Assembly: GCF_025602895.1 (NCBI RefSeq)
Contig: NW_026516218.1
Location: 496,001 to 560,000 of the forward strand
Source of the DNA: Polychytrium aggregatum
Taxonomy: Eukaryota > Chytridiomycota > Chytridiomycetes > Polychytriales
Direction: 5' to 3'
DNA: 64,000 bases
The translations under genes were made by a program, and so were the position numbers. Of the stretch, positions 34,330-46,954 are shown piece by piece; position 1 is the stretch's first letter; each line of letters starts with the position of its first letter. The notes beneath the pieces are model-generated. The model saw only the letters and a program-made list of their open reading frames with translations, had not been told where the DNA came from and searched no databases.

Positions 34330-36520
34330 TCACTCGCCCCATCGGCACTTGCCAATGTCTTCCAGATGCGTGTTGGTGAGCTTGATGCGCTTGTTGGTCT
34401 TCTTTGGTTTGACTTTAACCTTGGTCTGGATTGGCAGTTCTTGCATCAGCACATTTACCAGCCACCATATTGCTATCGCAGTACCGGTCAGGCTCAGCCC
34501 GCACTCTCTATTTGCCGAGCAGGAGCCTTGCCATGACGCGAGACTTCCCGAAGGTCAAAGCCCGGCGACTTACCACTGACTTGGGTTTGGTGCTGAATGT
34601 ATCCATTGATTTGAGTCCGGCTGGTTGTGTGGATGTGATCAGGCTTGGGTATATCACAAGATTGAAGTCGGGGCCGTGCCCAACCGCCGACTCGCTCTCG
34701 TGACTGCAACATCGTGCTGCTCTGGCACAGCTGCTCTTGTCATCCCGGACGGTGTCGGATCATGTCAAGTGCTCTCACCTTTCTCCAGCTCCTTCTCGAG
34801 GTCGCCTTCAGGAGGCAACTTGATTTGATGCCAGTAGGTCTTGAACTCTGCATCGTACAATGGTCAGAGCCGAATTCTCATCCCGCGGCGTTTCGAGGAG
34901 CGCCCAATGGCATCGAGAAGCAAGTGACCTTACCTTCGGACATGTGGACATTGAGCGAGGAGTCGTTGTAGAAGAGCACCCTGGGAACAGCCCCAGCACC
35001 TTCCTTGTTCATGAACACGATGATGTCCTCGGACTTTTCCAGCTCCTGCAGGCCGTTCGGCTCCGATGTGAGTTTTGCAGGCGAGGCGTCCTACAGTCCA
35101 AAACATGACGGCCCATCGCCCATGGACGACAAGAGAGCCAGTCGATCGAATTGCGAGCGCACCTGAACCGCGGCCTGCCAGTTCGGAAAGGACTCTTTGA
35201 ACTCGTCGTCGACCTCAAGACCGTGAGAAAGCTTCTGGCTCTCGAGCAGCCTGAGAAGATCGTGTTTGGACTTGATATCAAACTTGGGCTGCGATTCGTC
35301 GATGGGGCGGACCACGATAGTGTCGAAGCCACAGACAACGGATGATGATTTGCCCGATTCGAGCATGCCACGAAACGTGCACCGACAAAGAAACGACGAA
35401 TCGAATTGATTCATTAGAAAGCTTGCTGTCTTCCAGGACCACTTAGTTGCTTCCCTCTCCAACTCGAAAAGCGGCATCTCGGTTGTATCAACTCGGAGTC
35501 GCCGAGAGAATGCGCCACGAGCGACACCATCGTCGACCCATGGTACCATTGCCATTGCCACTGCCACTGCCACTGCCATCTGCGATACAGCGAGCCGCCT
35601 CCCAACCGAGCGATGAGGCAAGGCGCATACCCGGAACTGGAGTGTCTGTGCTTCAAAATCACTGATGATCTTGAGGTTGGTCCGGATACTCTCGATCAGC
35701 TCGTCGTTGGTCGAGCTCGTCAGGTCATATCCAGTCTCTTGGTAAATTTCGTCAAACGAGAAGGGGGAGTCTTTGCTCTGAGAATGGAATCGAAGCGATC
35801 CAGACCCGCAGGGAGATGGATTTGGAGACCATGGATGCCGCAGAGACAGGATGAAGAGTGGAAGGGAAACGGAGAGCAGAGTATGAATGAAGTTGCCATA
35901 GATCGGATATTGATATCAGTTTGTCGGCACGGTGCGGTGTGTCTCTGCTTAGCTGCGAGCGCATAGCGTTGAGTGGGCAAGGAGAGAGGTGTGGAGACCT
36001 CACCTTCAGAATGTTGATGATGAGAAAGAGTTGCTTCGCGACGAGATCGGATGCTTGTGGCGCACTTGCGTATGCTAGAGCGACAGAGGAGCATTGACGT
36101 GGATTAAAGGAGAACCCGCAGAATCCACATTCGGACATGCAGTGCTCGAGCTGAATGGGGGGGGGAGCGATCCGTACTGCTGCTAACAAAGGAGGGTCGT
36201 TTGGGTTTGCTGACGCTTGGCGGCATGGCTGACGACGAAGCCGGAGCGATCCGCTCGTGCCGAATGACCGGCTGGGCTTGCATGCGCTCCCGGAATGCGG
36301 CCTGTGAGTAGCGGCGTTAGGACGATCCAAAGGATATGTGATTTTCCGAGCAGGTCCGCTTGGGTCATCCCAAAATACAGCGAATGAGGCCAGATGGAAA
36401 TCAACTGCAACAGGGGTACTGGGGAAGTCAAGCCGGGGTTTGCTCATTCGGGCGGCTCGCTGGCCTGATTCTGGGTCCGATGCATCTGGGTTGCAGGGCA
36501 CTGACCTTGGACTGCTCCAT
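34330..36520 (-). CDS. TFA2: Transcription initiation factor IIE subunit beta
   Basis: Small subunit of TFIIE, which joins the RNA polymerase II pre-initiation complex, stabilises open promoter DNA and recruits TFIIH. Minus-strand multi-exon gene. A 15-nt first exon at 36520-36506 (MEQSK) joins to AAFRERMQAQPVI, like the RERELFKKRAL start of the human protein. A Ser-rich stretch follows, then the first winged helix (DLVAKQLFLIINILK, FDEIYQETGYDL) and the second (FDIKSKHDLLRLLESQKL, DDEFKESFPNWQAAVQ). Next is VPRVLFYNDSSLNVHMSE, then EFKTYWHQIKLPPEGD, and a basic tail with KKTNKRIKLTNTHLEDIG ending at 34330. These match TFIIE-beta colinearly. Internal exon edges are approximate. The intron near 35544-35580 has a simple repeat. 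TFIIE-alpha is not in this window. Confidence 0.87.
35544..35580. repeat. TGCCAT/TGCCAC hexamer repeat in TFA2 intron
   Basis: About six hexamer units (tgccat then tgccac) lie in a TFA2 intron between the two winged-helix exons. Confidence 0.8.
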
Positions 36521-37767
36521 CGTGGCAGGTCGATCGGAGGTTTTGAATACAGTGTCGTGGTTGCTGTTGTTGCAGGAGCCAGATACCGGCCAAGAAGCCA
36601 AGAGGGACGTGCTGCTTCTCAAGAGCCTTCGATCGGGATCAGCAACGCGGGGGGAAGGGTTGGGGCTGGGTTGGGGCGGAGCTTGCAGATCTCCGCCTCT
36701 GACCGGATTGATTGCAGAATCGCTCTGAGACCAACCGAGGCCATCCTACCAAACATATCTGTATTGGCAACATCAAATCACTTTGAACAGCTGAGGGAAG
36801 TGACCACAGAAACAAAAAAAAAAAAACAAGGAAGTGAAATGGGGGAGGGCGAATGGCGGGTGGGAAGAGGTTGTTTGGATGATGGATTTGGCATCATAGA
36901 ATCCGCAACACCGAGCTCAACGAATTCTACGAGGCCCTGGGATCAGACTGGTCGGAAGGGAGGGGAGAATGGAAGCAGGGAACAGAAAGTTGGTGTGAGG
37001 AGGGGAGGGAAGGGGAGCAAACCAAAGGGAGGGGGCAGCCGCAAAGTGGTACGGAGGCAAGCGGCGGAACAGGACGATCATAGAAGGTCGTATTCGACGA
37101 AGCACATTCGAAATAGTTTTTTTTTTGTGTTTGTTTCTTTACTAGAACTAGAATCCACGCTTTGGAATCCTGATGCAGGAAGTCAAGGAAGAGGAGGATC
37201 GATTCTGGGCTGTTCCACGGTTACCGCAGACGAGGAAGCCGGGAGGATATGCTGGATGGGGGGGGTGAATGATGGCGCTGTGCAAGGGCGAGGGGCCGGA
37301 GCAAGAGAAGGAGGGATCGTGGCATGGCACTGAAGAATAAATGGATGAATCGGCAAATAAAAAATAAAAAGTAAAAAAAAAAAACAGAAGGAGTGGGGGA
37401 CGAAGCAAGGGCAGAATTGACCAGCTATCAGTCAGGATCGGGCCAGAGGGGGAGCAAGCAAGCAAAGGGGCGAGGGAGACAGGGACGCTGGGCTCTAGTG
37501 GCATCAGCAGTGTCCACGGACTGGCTTATCGCCGTATCAGCGAATGGCAGTCAGCGACAGGGACGCCGCATATACCCGAGCCATTTTGGGAGCACATACA
37601 AGGTTTGTCGCGGGACTTGAAAGAAAATCAAACGAGGGGGAGGGAACCGGGAGAGGGAGTTGGATATGGGAGAGGCGAGGCGGTACCGGCGCGGCGGCAT
37701 AAAGGCGGTCTAAAATAGGTCGAGGAAAGAAAAAACAACAGCAGGAGGCGAGGAGAGCAGGCGGTCT
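36521..37767. other. Intergenic region between TFA2 and the WNK gene
   Basis: About 1.25 kb containing the TFA2 promoter and the WNK 3' flank. It is notably purine-rich (many gggag and gaaag runs) with homopolymer A/T runs near 36811-36826, 37119-37126 and 37372-37384. A 330-codon plus-strand frame (36338-37333) is low-complexity Gly/Arg/Glu with no domain. No gene supported. Confidence 0.4.
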
Positions 37768-40700
37768 TCAGGACAGGGGGTTCTGGGAACCTGAGTCTGT
37801 TCTTGCGGGCACAACAGCGGCGTTGCTGAGGGCAACGCCGTTAGAGCTCGAGGATCGGACTAACGGCTTCGCGGCGGCGCTGTTTTGTCGGCTGGGTTTA
37901 CCGGTGAGGGCATTTTTGAGGGCTCTTGCCGCAAAGACGGTCAGTCCCCTGACAATGCATGCCAAGTAAAGCGAATTAGCACACGGCGGCGTATGGGCGG
38001 CGGCATGATCGGTCCAAGTAGTGCAGTGTACGTACAAATTGTCCCAGTCGGGGTCGGTCAGTTGTCGCAGATCGCCGATCGTCATGATATCCTGGTTGTG
38101 GAGTCGCTGCAGCCACTCGTTTCCTTTCTCCACACCTCGTCCGGCGCCTTCAGCAGTGTCCTTGACAAGCTCGCTCACCAACACGTCATCGGCATATTCT
38201 ACACGAGAGAGTGTGAGGGGAAGGGGCGTGGGCCATCATTAATGTTGGTCGCTCGCAAGCATAGTCAAGCGGCAGACCGACGGAACTACATCAGAGCGCT
38301 ACTCCCAATCAAGCGGCCGACACGGGGCTGGCTCCACACGGACATACCTTTTCTGGCAATCTGCTCGTACATCTCGTTGTCCATCTCGTTTTGGGAGGGC
38401 TTTCGAGTCAAGGTGCTGTGCTCACTTGACGTTGACGACGGCCTCGAGCCCTCGCGCTGCATGGGGATGACGTCCGGCAGATAGCTGGCCGGAGGGCGCG
38501 AGTCGGAGCGGGTCCGCTGCATATCGTCGTCTCGCTCGCCCTGGGAGCGGGCACTTGCGCTTCGGCGGTTGAGACGGGATTCCTCTCGATGGCGATCGTC
38601 CTCCAGCATGGGACGTTGTAGCTCCTTCAATATTCGATTGATTTCGGTTGTGATCAGATGCTGGTACCGAGACGAGAGGACCTGCTCGTGGATCATTTCG
38701 CTCACAACCTGTTCTGCCGTATCGGTCTCGGCTGGAGGCGACAAAGAGCATAGTCAGCATCATGGCTTATGTCTTTGCATCGTCTCTGGGCGCAGAGCAA
38801 ATCCACCATCACAGCAAGGGCCGCGTGGCATGGGCGACTCGTCCAAGAAGCCGAGCCCGCGCGCACAGTCACAGCTAGACGAGGCCACGCCAGCGGAGGG
38901 GCTAGCGCTCGCATCCGTACCGTTGAACTCAAACTTCAGTCTCGACAGTTTGTCCATATCCTTGAACACCACTTGCATGGAGAGCTGGGTTTTGGTTTCG
39001 TTGGCTTCCAGCAGCAACACTTCAGGCTCGATAGCCATGAACGGATGCTCGAGGATCTGCTGAGCAGTGGGCCTGCAAAACGAACGGCAAGTCAATAGCC
39101 AGCCAAGCAGTTCAGCTGCGTAGGGCACGGATGTGGTGTCGATAGACGCAGCCCTCATCGTGCATTGCGCAGTCCATTTGCTGGGCACGCCGGGCTGTAC
39201 CTGTCCTTTTCATCGCCGATGCACTGGTTGATCAAGTCGAGGACTTCCTTTTCCCGAACGCGTGACAGGCAGTTGGGCTTGACTCCCTGAAAACGAGGGC
39301 CGGCCGGCTGAATGTGAGTAACGAGGGAGGACAGAAGCAGCGGCCGTGTCGCTGGCACGATGGCGGCGACGAAGGTTATGTTGGACATGTACCTGCGTGA
39401 CCTTTTTGAAAATCTGAGCGGGGTTGGTGCATTCCTGGTAGGGGTACTCACCCGTGACCTGAGCCGAAGAGGGACGAAGTGGGCCATCAGTGCACTGTGT
39501 GCGGTAGCAGAGGGATGTGGCATCAGAACCAGTTGGTTGACTCACCATCTCAAGCAGGGCCATGCCAAAGGCATAGATATCCACGCTTTCGTTGTAGCCG
39601 GCCTCGTCGTACATCTCGGGGGCCATGAACTCGGGAGTGCCAATGACGGTGTACTTTTTGCCCCACTTCATCTTGGCGGTTCCCATGTCTCCGATCTTGA
39701 CCTCGCCGTGTGATCCGTTGATGAAGATGTTGTCGCACTGGAGCAAGACAAACGACCGTGCGGGCGGCATCAGAGACATTTAGCTCGACAGACAACTCGA
39801 CAGACAACTCGACAGACAGCTCGGCAGACGAATCTTACCTTGATGTCGCGGTGGATGATTGGTGGGTTGTGAGAGTGCAGATATTGCAGACCTCGCAAGA
39901 TTTGCCGACACCACCGCTTGACCACTCTCACGTTCGGAATGGACAACCGGCGGATATATCTGCGGCGGCATGGTAGGTCGAGCGTGGATGAGCCTCGGTG
40001 CATAGACGCTGCACTGAGATCGAGCCGCGAACAGAGGTCGCAGGCGGTGGCGCAAGTGAGAGCCGAGCTTACTCTCGAAGGGTTCCCGAGGTCATCAGTT
40101 CCGTGACAAACACAAACTCGGTGTTGTTGTACCAGCAGTCGTAGAACTGGATGATGTTTGGGTGTCGAACCATCTTCAGGATCTCAATCTCCTCGCTGAG
40201 CTCGTTGAACTCGGCCTTGGTGGTCTGCAGGCGCCGGCGAGCCAAATGTGGTGAGTGGATTAAGTTGCATGAGCCCAAACATAAGGTGGGGTAAATGAGT
40301 CACCGTCGAGATTCTCACGATGGTCGAAAGAGAGGCATGGTAGATACGAGCAGAGCCGTGGGGGGGGGGAGGCAGAGGCTCGAGCTGTTGATCGAGACGT
40401 GTGGCGCCGAGGGCCGCCACAGCCGTTGCCACCATAGCAGGCACGACCGTGTCCTGGGTTCGAGGTTGTGGGCTGATCTGAGGAGTGGCTTACCGGACAA
40501 GCATTCCACGCCACCTCGATGCCTTCTTCGCGATCAATTGCTTTGTGGACAACCTTGAAGGCGCCGGTGCCGAGGAGATGATTCAGCTGCAGAATTGGAC
40601 GGTGGGTTGCAGGATAGCATGAGCAAGGGCATGGGGGGGGAATAACACAAGGAGAGGCGAAACAAAAGCAAAAGCAAAAGCAAAAGCAAGCATTAATTGG

Positions 40701-41107
40701 CGGACGGTAGGAACGGTCGGATCACAGATCGGTGCGTGGAAAGGTGGTCGAGCCATCGACGGAGCATGGCTATGCGACGGCCGGCACAACAATCAGGAGG
40801 AGATCAGGAAGGATGGAGACGACGAGGTGCGTCGAGATGATGTGAGGCAGAGGAAGGGCTGATTGCGAATCCAGTCAAGAGAAAGAGAGAGGGGCCTTTG
40901 GCTTGCCTTGGCATAGCGATTGTTGGGACTGAGCTCGATGACTCTCTCGGAAACCGAATCCAGATTCAGAGGAGGCGGGTGATCGCCGGAGGAGCTCAAG
41001 CCTGTGGAACTTGCGTAGGTGGAGGTGTACTCCGGCGAGCGGGGATTTGAGGGCGGATATGCATCGCTCTTTACACCGCTTGGCCGAGGCAACGACGAAT
41101 GGGACAT
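37768..41107 (-). CDS. WNK-type serine/threonine kinase with C-terminal SAM-like domain
   Basis: With-no-lysine kinase: the ATP-binding lysine sits in the glycine-rich loop rather than strand 3. This is visible as [14 protein letters not shown] with strand 3 reading EVAWNA, with no lysine. Kinase blocks follow: [131 protein letters not shown]; then [12 protein letters not shown]. After the kinase come an OSR1-C-like segment ([17 protein letters not shown]), a coiled region and a SAM-like C-terminus ([29 protein letters not shown]). WNKs sense chloride and crowding in animals; their fungal role is open. The first intron (40906-40587) appears to be GC-AG. Multi-exon; edges approximate. Confidence 0.9.
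39784..39831. repeat. 12-bp minisatellite in WNK intron
   Basis: Four copies of ctcgacagacaa (two perfect, two with one or two changes) in the intron just after the exon ending HRDIK. On the minus strand the array begins a few bases inside the 5' splice site. Confidence 0.9.
40663..40686. repeat. CAAAAG hexamer repeat in WNK intron 1
   Basis: Four perfect copies of caaaag in the putative first intron of the WNK gene. Confidence 0.85.
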
Positions 41108-42720
41108 GCTGGGTGGGTGTGATGGCTTTAAGTTAAAGGTGATGAGGGCTGCCGTCTGTGGACGACAGGTGCGGCTGTGAGGAAGGGAGGTGGCTGCTGC
41201 TGCTGCTGCTGCTGCTGCTTTTTGATCGAAACGCTTTGGAGGTGCTCAATCCGTTTCGAAATCCGCCATCCAGATTGCAGGCTAGAGCGGACGAGAGACA
41301 GAGAGACAGAGAGCGAGCGGAGCGTTAGGGTGGCGGCCAACGCAAGAGCAGGGGATCAGGATCCAGCGATGCAGACGTGCACGAGGGGCTTTGGTGGTTG
41401 GTGGAATCGCGGGGCAGATGGCGGCGGCGCCTTGCCTCGAATCATGGAACGGGCGGCAGAAGACGACGAGAGCGGGGAGGCGGATGGGGGGCAAATGCGG
41501 AGAGGCAGACAGCCAGGTCGTCCCAAGGCCTGTCAATGTCGAGATAGCCGGCGGTGGCGACGACGGCAACGACGAAAGCAATCGGTGGGCTGGCAAGCAT
41601 GGGCGTGGGGGATTTGGTGGTTGCATTTGGTACTTACGCTGCAAGGACGGGGTGGCCGGATGTCAGGACGGCAGGGAAGTAGCCTGCAGTGGTGGGAAAG
41701 CCAGCAGGACGACCAGAGCGAAGAGCGATCAGGACGGGTGCCGAACAACCTCGAAAAAGCACAGGTTTGGGCAGTCTGGGGAAACAAGGGCGGCTACAGC
41801 AGCGCGGATGCGGTCGTCGATGCGGGTGGGCAGAGAGCAGGACGAGGCAGGCGGACGGAGACGTCACCTGGGAGGGGGGTTCTATTGGAGATGGTGCAGG
41901 CCGGTGCAGGCTTGGTGCAGGCTTGGTGCGCTGGCAGGCTGGATGGCCCTCGGTCTGGGGAGGGTCGCTGGCAGTCGCGATGCTATGTGGGGAGTGGAGT
42001 AGACCGGGATGCTCGATGTCGTTGGAGAGACTCGCCGAGGGACTCGCTGGAGGTCTCGGTGCAGAGCTCGCTGCAGAGCTCGCTGGAGGGCTCGCTGGAA
42101 GGACCAAGGCCGCCAAAGAGTTTTTTTCTTCTTGTCCAAGGGCGCACGCCGGCGGTGCTGGCCACTGCGAGAGCACACAGACGCTGTCGACAGAGACTGT
42201 GGGCGGCGACTGTCTGAGGCGACTCTGTGCAGCGGCAGAGAAGAGAGAGCGAGAGGGACAGAGGGCGAGAGCGAGACAGAGAAGAGAGAGCAGGAGAGAG
42301 GAGAGACCGAGAGCGAGACCGAGGGCTTGTTGGGCGGCTGTCTGATCGGGCACCACAAATGCACCAGCGAGGCGCCAGCGAGACGCCAGCGAGGCCATTC
42401 TCCTTGCACCCCCCCACGCCTCTCCCCGCGCAGCACAACTCCTGTATCACCGCACCGCGCACAGGCCCTCCAAAACGGTCGGTCTGTATTCTGGGTGCTG
42501 TTGGCCCTCTGCTTGGCTCGGCCGTCGCTGGCCACCACCGCCAAACACAAAAAAGAAAGCCGCTTGCAGATGCCGTCCCCGCCTCGAGGCCCGGAGCTGT
42601 GCAGTTCGGCCGCGTGGTCGTCCCCGGTCCAGCACAGAAGGGGCCTGGGCTTGCGTTTTGCGGGACGCTTGCTCGCCATCTGCCTCGCGCTGCGTCTGCC
42701 CCTCGTGTCCTGCCGGCGCC
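41108..42720. other. Intergenic region between WNK and CSN2
   Basis: About 1.6 kb with no supported gene. It contains the WNK promoter and leader and the CSN2 3' flank. Long open frames of 120-350 codons occur on both strands but are low-complexity (Ser, Pro, Arg, Gly) and overlap each other. Simple sequence includes (GCT)9 at 41193-41219, GAGCTCGCTGGA-like copies at 42058-42110 and GAGA-rich sequence at 42235-42330. Confidence 0.4.
41193..41219. repeat. (GCT)9 trinucleotide tract
   Basis: Nine pure GCT units about 90 bases upstream of the WNK ATG, reading (AGC)n on the WNK sense strand and probably in its 5' leader. Confidence 0.9.
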
Positions 42721-45700
42721 TCAGACCTGCCCGATTTTGTTTGTGATGGTGCGATAGAGGTCGCCGACGTTGCCCGACCACTTGTCCAAGGCGCTGTAAT
42801 GGAGCGCATCTGTGCTCCTGCTCACGCAGTCGTCGGCCGAGAGAGAGGGTCGTCAGCAGAGCAATTCCATCGGCGCTGCAAGCACGCTCCCACAGCGCCT
42901 GCACCAACTTGACACCACTCCACCATCCAAAAGGCGAAACATGTCCGACAGGGATGCCGGTCGCGTGCGGTATCGCCAAGGCCCAAAGGAAGCCGCTTCT
43001 CCTGGCGCTTCCCGCTTTCACACAGCCCCACAACCCCAGCAAATCCGGCAGCTCCAATAGGCCCCAGCCCCTTGTCATGTCTTTCTCCTCCTCCTCCCCC
43101 TGTTCGCACCGGCCTGCATTGCCCCCGCCGCCGCCCCGCCGATCCCGTTGCCACAATGTCGCAACATACTCTTGGTGCAGCTCCAGGCGCTGGTTCACTT
43201 GGTCGATCTGGCCGTTGACCTTGCCGTCCAGGATCAAGCCCACCAGGATCTCCTCGACATCGGCTGGAGATATGTTGAGTTGCTGCAAGTCGGAAAGAGG
43301 ATTGCCGGCATGAGGATCCGCAGATTGTCGTCGCGTCGTCATCTCGGTGCACAGCTCTTGGATACCCACGCAGCGACGATGCGCTACGCCGTAGTATGGC
43401 CTGCATTGTTTTTCTCTGCCTATCCCGCGGTGCGTCGGCCTACCTTGGAGGCAAACGGAATCTCGATCCGGGTGTACGGCTTGATGAGCTTGAGCAGGAC
43501 CTGGGTGCGGATGTTCCTGAGCACATCGTCGATGTATGCCCGGATGAAGGGATCACCCATAATGCTTTGCTGGTTGTCTAGATGGATCGCAGTGCATCAG
43601 CGTGGGGCCTGGATGCGCCGCCCGTCGTCCTATCGACCGTTCTGCCACAAATCCTGCCACGGAGAGCCTCCCCTCCACGCCGCTATCCAGAACACGGCAC
43701 CTTTCAGAATCTTTTCAAACTCGCGAATGTCGTTGCGCTGATAGGCGTTGACGAGGTTGGTCATGGCCATCATCTGGGGATCGTTCTTGTATCTGCCGAA
43801 TCCGAGACAAACCCCGATAGTGTCGAGAACGATCATTGATCTTCGTCAGTCGTTGGCCGCAGTGACTCGCGCTGGATCTACCGATCTGGAATCCTCCTCC
43901 TCCCTCCAAAAGGCAAGCGAGCTAGCGGCAGGCGGCAAGCATGCTCACGGTTTGGTTTCCTGAGACTCGAACGGATTGATCTGTGAGTCCATGAGCATGT
44001 TGGCGAGTACCAAGTACTTGAGGCACTGCATGCGCTGCGGGCTGCCGGCCTCGTCGTAATTCTTGAATGCCTCGAAAAAGTCGGTCTGGGCCTTTTCCCA
44101 CTCGTCTGTCGAGTGAGATTGATCGTTAGTCGGGATGGAGCTCTCCCGTGCGAGCCTATCCTTCTCTGGTACTCACTTTCACCCATGTGCATCTTGCCGC
44201 CGCATTCTCGGATTACACCTGCAAAGCGTGAGTGGTAGATGGTGAGCAGAGGGGCACATACGACCACGCAGCCACACAAAGTCGATTGTCATAGGAAGCC
44301 GTCCCCGTGTGCCTGTAGCGCCTACCCATGATGCGGGGGTGAGGAATGGCGGACTTGACATGGAGGCATTGCTGGTACAGCGCCTATTGATCGAGAGCGG
44401 GATCAGCAAAGCTATTATCGGCAGTGTATTGCGATGTCGGCAGCACATCGCGACATTGCAGTACGTCATCATCAGTCTTGGATGAGTGCGTCATCAGCCC
44501 GTATCCAAAGGGCAGACACACGACCCCTCGTGCCCGATGAACGGAGGGACGGATGTCGGCCGCCACCTACCTTGAGCTTTTTGTTATTCTTGGTCTCGGT
44601 GTACATTTGGATCTCCAGAGCAAAGATCTCCAGGAGCAGCGTGCCCTTCTTCTGGTCATCGGTGCCGTCCGTGTTCTGGCATGAGGCGTGCAGCTGTCGC
44701 AGGATCTGATGGTCGATCGAAGCACGACTTGGTGAGTTTACTGGCCAATGATGGACTTGCTGGTCGGTAGTGTACAATGGCATCTTAAATGATTGCGTTC
44801 AGGGCAGCTTACCTTGGTCAGACGGCCGTACTCCTTCCGGTCAAGCCATACACGAGCCAGCTTTAGGTTGGTCTTGGTCCACAGTCGCTATGAGCAGCAT
44901 TCATGGCCACGGTGTCAATGTCGAGAATGACAAGCACGGCGTTCGCCGAGAAACGATCCCCCAAAGATATGACCAGGTAGCGTTTGTCGACGATGGCCAG
45001 AATCTTGGTATGACGCATCGCTGCCGTACAAAAAAGGAGGGATTTCCCGATCCCCTGTGCGGCTCCGCACTCACCTCGTTCTTGGCGTCCTCGAGCGCCT
45101 TCAGAGTCACGGCATAGAACTCCTCGAGGAAGGCCATCTCCTGGGAGTTTGAGACGTTGTCCAGGATGTTGTTGATGCTCTTTTCGCTGTAGTTCCGAGT
45201 CACGGCGCTCTTGATGTAGCCGAGAAGTTCTCGGTAACTGGCCAGGGTCTGCGATACAGAGGAGCACAGTACAGCACAGTACAGCACAGGCAGCACAGGC
45301 AGCACAGCACCGCATAGACAACGATTTCAGGATGAGAAGGCCGTTTGCCTGGAACAAGTGGCCAGCACAGCTCCCTTCCTCGTCTTCAAGCCCTGTGGTC
45401 TCAAGCAAACTCGCCCGAGTCTCACCTCGCGGTAACGCTGCATCTTGTATGTAAGCTTGATTATTTGCTTCAGCGCCTTGAATCCCCTGGTTGTCGCAAG
45501 ATGAGCGGATGAGCCTCATTCCCTCCAGCAAAGCAGCAGCAACCGTGCCCAGCCCCGGCATCTCATCAATCCACTTTCTCCTGACACGATCCTCGCCCTG
45601 GCTCTTGAGTGCGGGTTCTATCCAAAGCGCTTGGCATGCTGGCTTACCATTCACCACGCTCCATCTCGGCCTCGGTATCGACGACGCTTCGGAACTCTTC

Positions 45701-46305
45701 GAGTGCAGCCTCGGGCTCGTCGTCCTTTTTGGCTGCACAACAAAAGCAATCGCACATCATCGTCAGACAGGGCCGCTTCCTTGAGTCAGGGAATTTGTTA
45801 CAGTCAGGCGACGGCGATGGGACGAGATCGGCTCGGGAGAAGCCCCTCGCCAACGATCCGTCCAAACATCCACAGGCTGGCTCCCGACCGATGGGCACGG
45901 CCAGAGGTTCGCCACAAGATGTCTCGTCCGGAGGTACTCTTGTTCGGAAGAAAGGGTACCTTTGGCATTATAGTATTTGTTCTCCAGATCGACATCGGGC
46001 TCTTCATCTCCATCTTCGTCGTACTCGAACTCAAAGTCCTCCTCGTCGTCCTCAACCTACCGGCCCACGGACTCCAGGTTAGATGGCATTGTCATGGGTT
46101 CTGGATGCAGCTCTGTTCGGCGAATGGCTTGACCGACGCTGCCTTTCCCCATCCCCTTCGCCCCCCTTATCTCGTGCGCACTGTGATGGCCTGCCGGGCA
46201 CTCCCGAAGTGACGCAAGACAAAGATCCTGTCCGAACCATCAGAGACAGCGGCCCCGATCGATCTCCCAACCCACCATAAAGTCATCATCGTCCATGTCC
46301 GACAT
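42721..46305 (-). CDS. CSN2: COP9 signalosome complex subunit 2
   Basis: PCI-domain subunit of the COP9 signalosome, which removes NEDD8 from cullins. Minus-strand gene of about a dozen exons, start at 46305 ([10 protein letters not shown]), stop at 42721. The acidic N-terminus and [12 protein letters not shown] match the family exactly in order. Later blocks: [156 protein letters not shown]; then the PCI winged helix ([40 protein letters not shown]) and [20 protein letters not shown]. All signature regions are intact. The complex implies at least part of a signalosome elsewhere. Exon edges are partly approximate. Confidence 0.95.
45263..45310. repeat. GCACAGTACA/GCACAGGCA repeats in CSN2 intron
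   Basis: Tandem degenerate copies of gcacagtaca followed by gcacaggca units in a CSN2 intron. Confidence 0.75.
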
Positions 46306-46954
46306 TGCCGCCGATTTTTGGTTCAGGGAAGCGGGAAGGTAGGGGGAGAGGAGTGTGCAGAGCAGAGAATCGGGTGGTGGCTCCGGCTGGGAGCGGGTGG
46401 CGAGAGAGAGGGGTGGTCGCCGAGGCAGGACGTTCGCTCTGTTTTTGCCTCCTTCCGCGCCTCGGAGTGCAAGGGTCTCGTTTCTCTTGGGCATGAGCCC
46501 ACACCGAGACCGAAATCCGAGGAGGCGGCCGAGAAGCCACTCTCGGCCTCGGTCTCGGCCTCGGTCTCGGGAGCTGCCCGTGGAAGCAGGTGACCGCGGC
46601 GTGACTCGCCGATACGTCCCGGTTTCATGACCTGGTGCCAGCCTTCGTTGGCCGCTGACATGACCATCTGCCGCACTCTTGGGCTTTCGCGCCGCTGCTC
46701 GGCTGTGGAGACCGAAGAAGCAGTATGTCACAAGCTACGCAATCGCAATGAGAGCGGGACAGTGTCCAGCTCGATTCTGAATATAGTGTAATACAGCTCA
46801 CATCAAAGACAAACACAAGAAACAACAGTAATGAACAGCAATATCGGCGAGCGTTCTTCCACCGTCCCTCCTTCTCCGCCTACCAAACAACACATATACT
46901 CGAAGTGCGTGTCTTGTTGGAGTAGGTGTGGCGGCGATCATGTTCGGTTGGGGC
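46306..46954. other. Region upstream of CSN2
   Basis: About 650 bases between CSN2 and the GH5 gene. It contains a tctcggcctcgg 12-bp repeat at 46541-46570 and no supported gene. The right part is AT-richer and is the 3' flank of the glycosidase gene. Confidence 0.4.

Noticed and set aside
36338-37333. Plus-strand frame of 331 codons.
   Set aside because: It overlaps the TFA2 5' exons on the opposite strand and is Gly/Arg/Glu-rich low complexity in a purine-rich spacer.
41177-42217. Plus-strand frame of 346 codons containing a poly-Cys run from the GCT tract.
   Set aside because: The composition is an artefact of simple repeats, no domain is visible, and it overlaps other frames of equal quality.
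41882-43369. Minus-strand frame of 495 codons.
   Set aside because: Only its first about 65 codons are a real CSN2 exon ([10 protein letters not shown] to LELHQE); the rest is intron and 3' flank read through.
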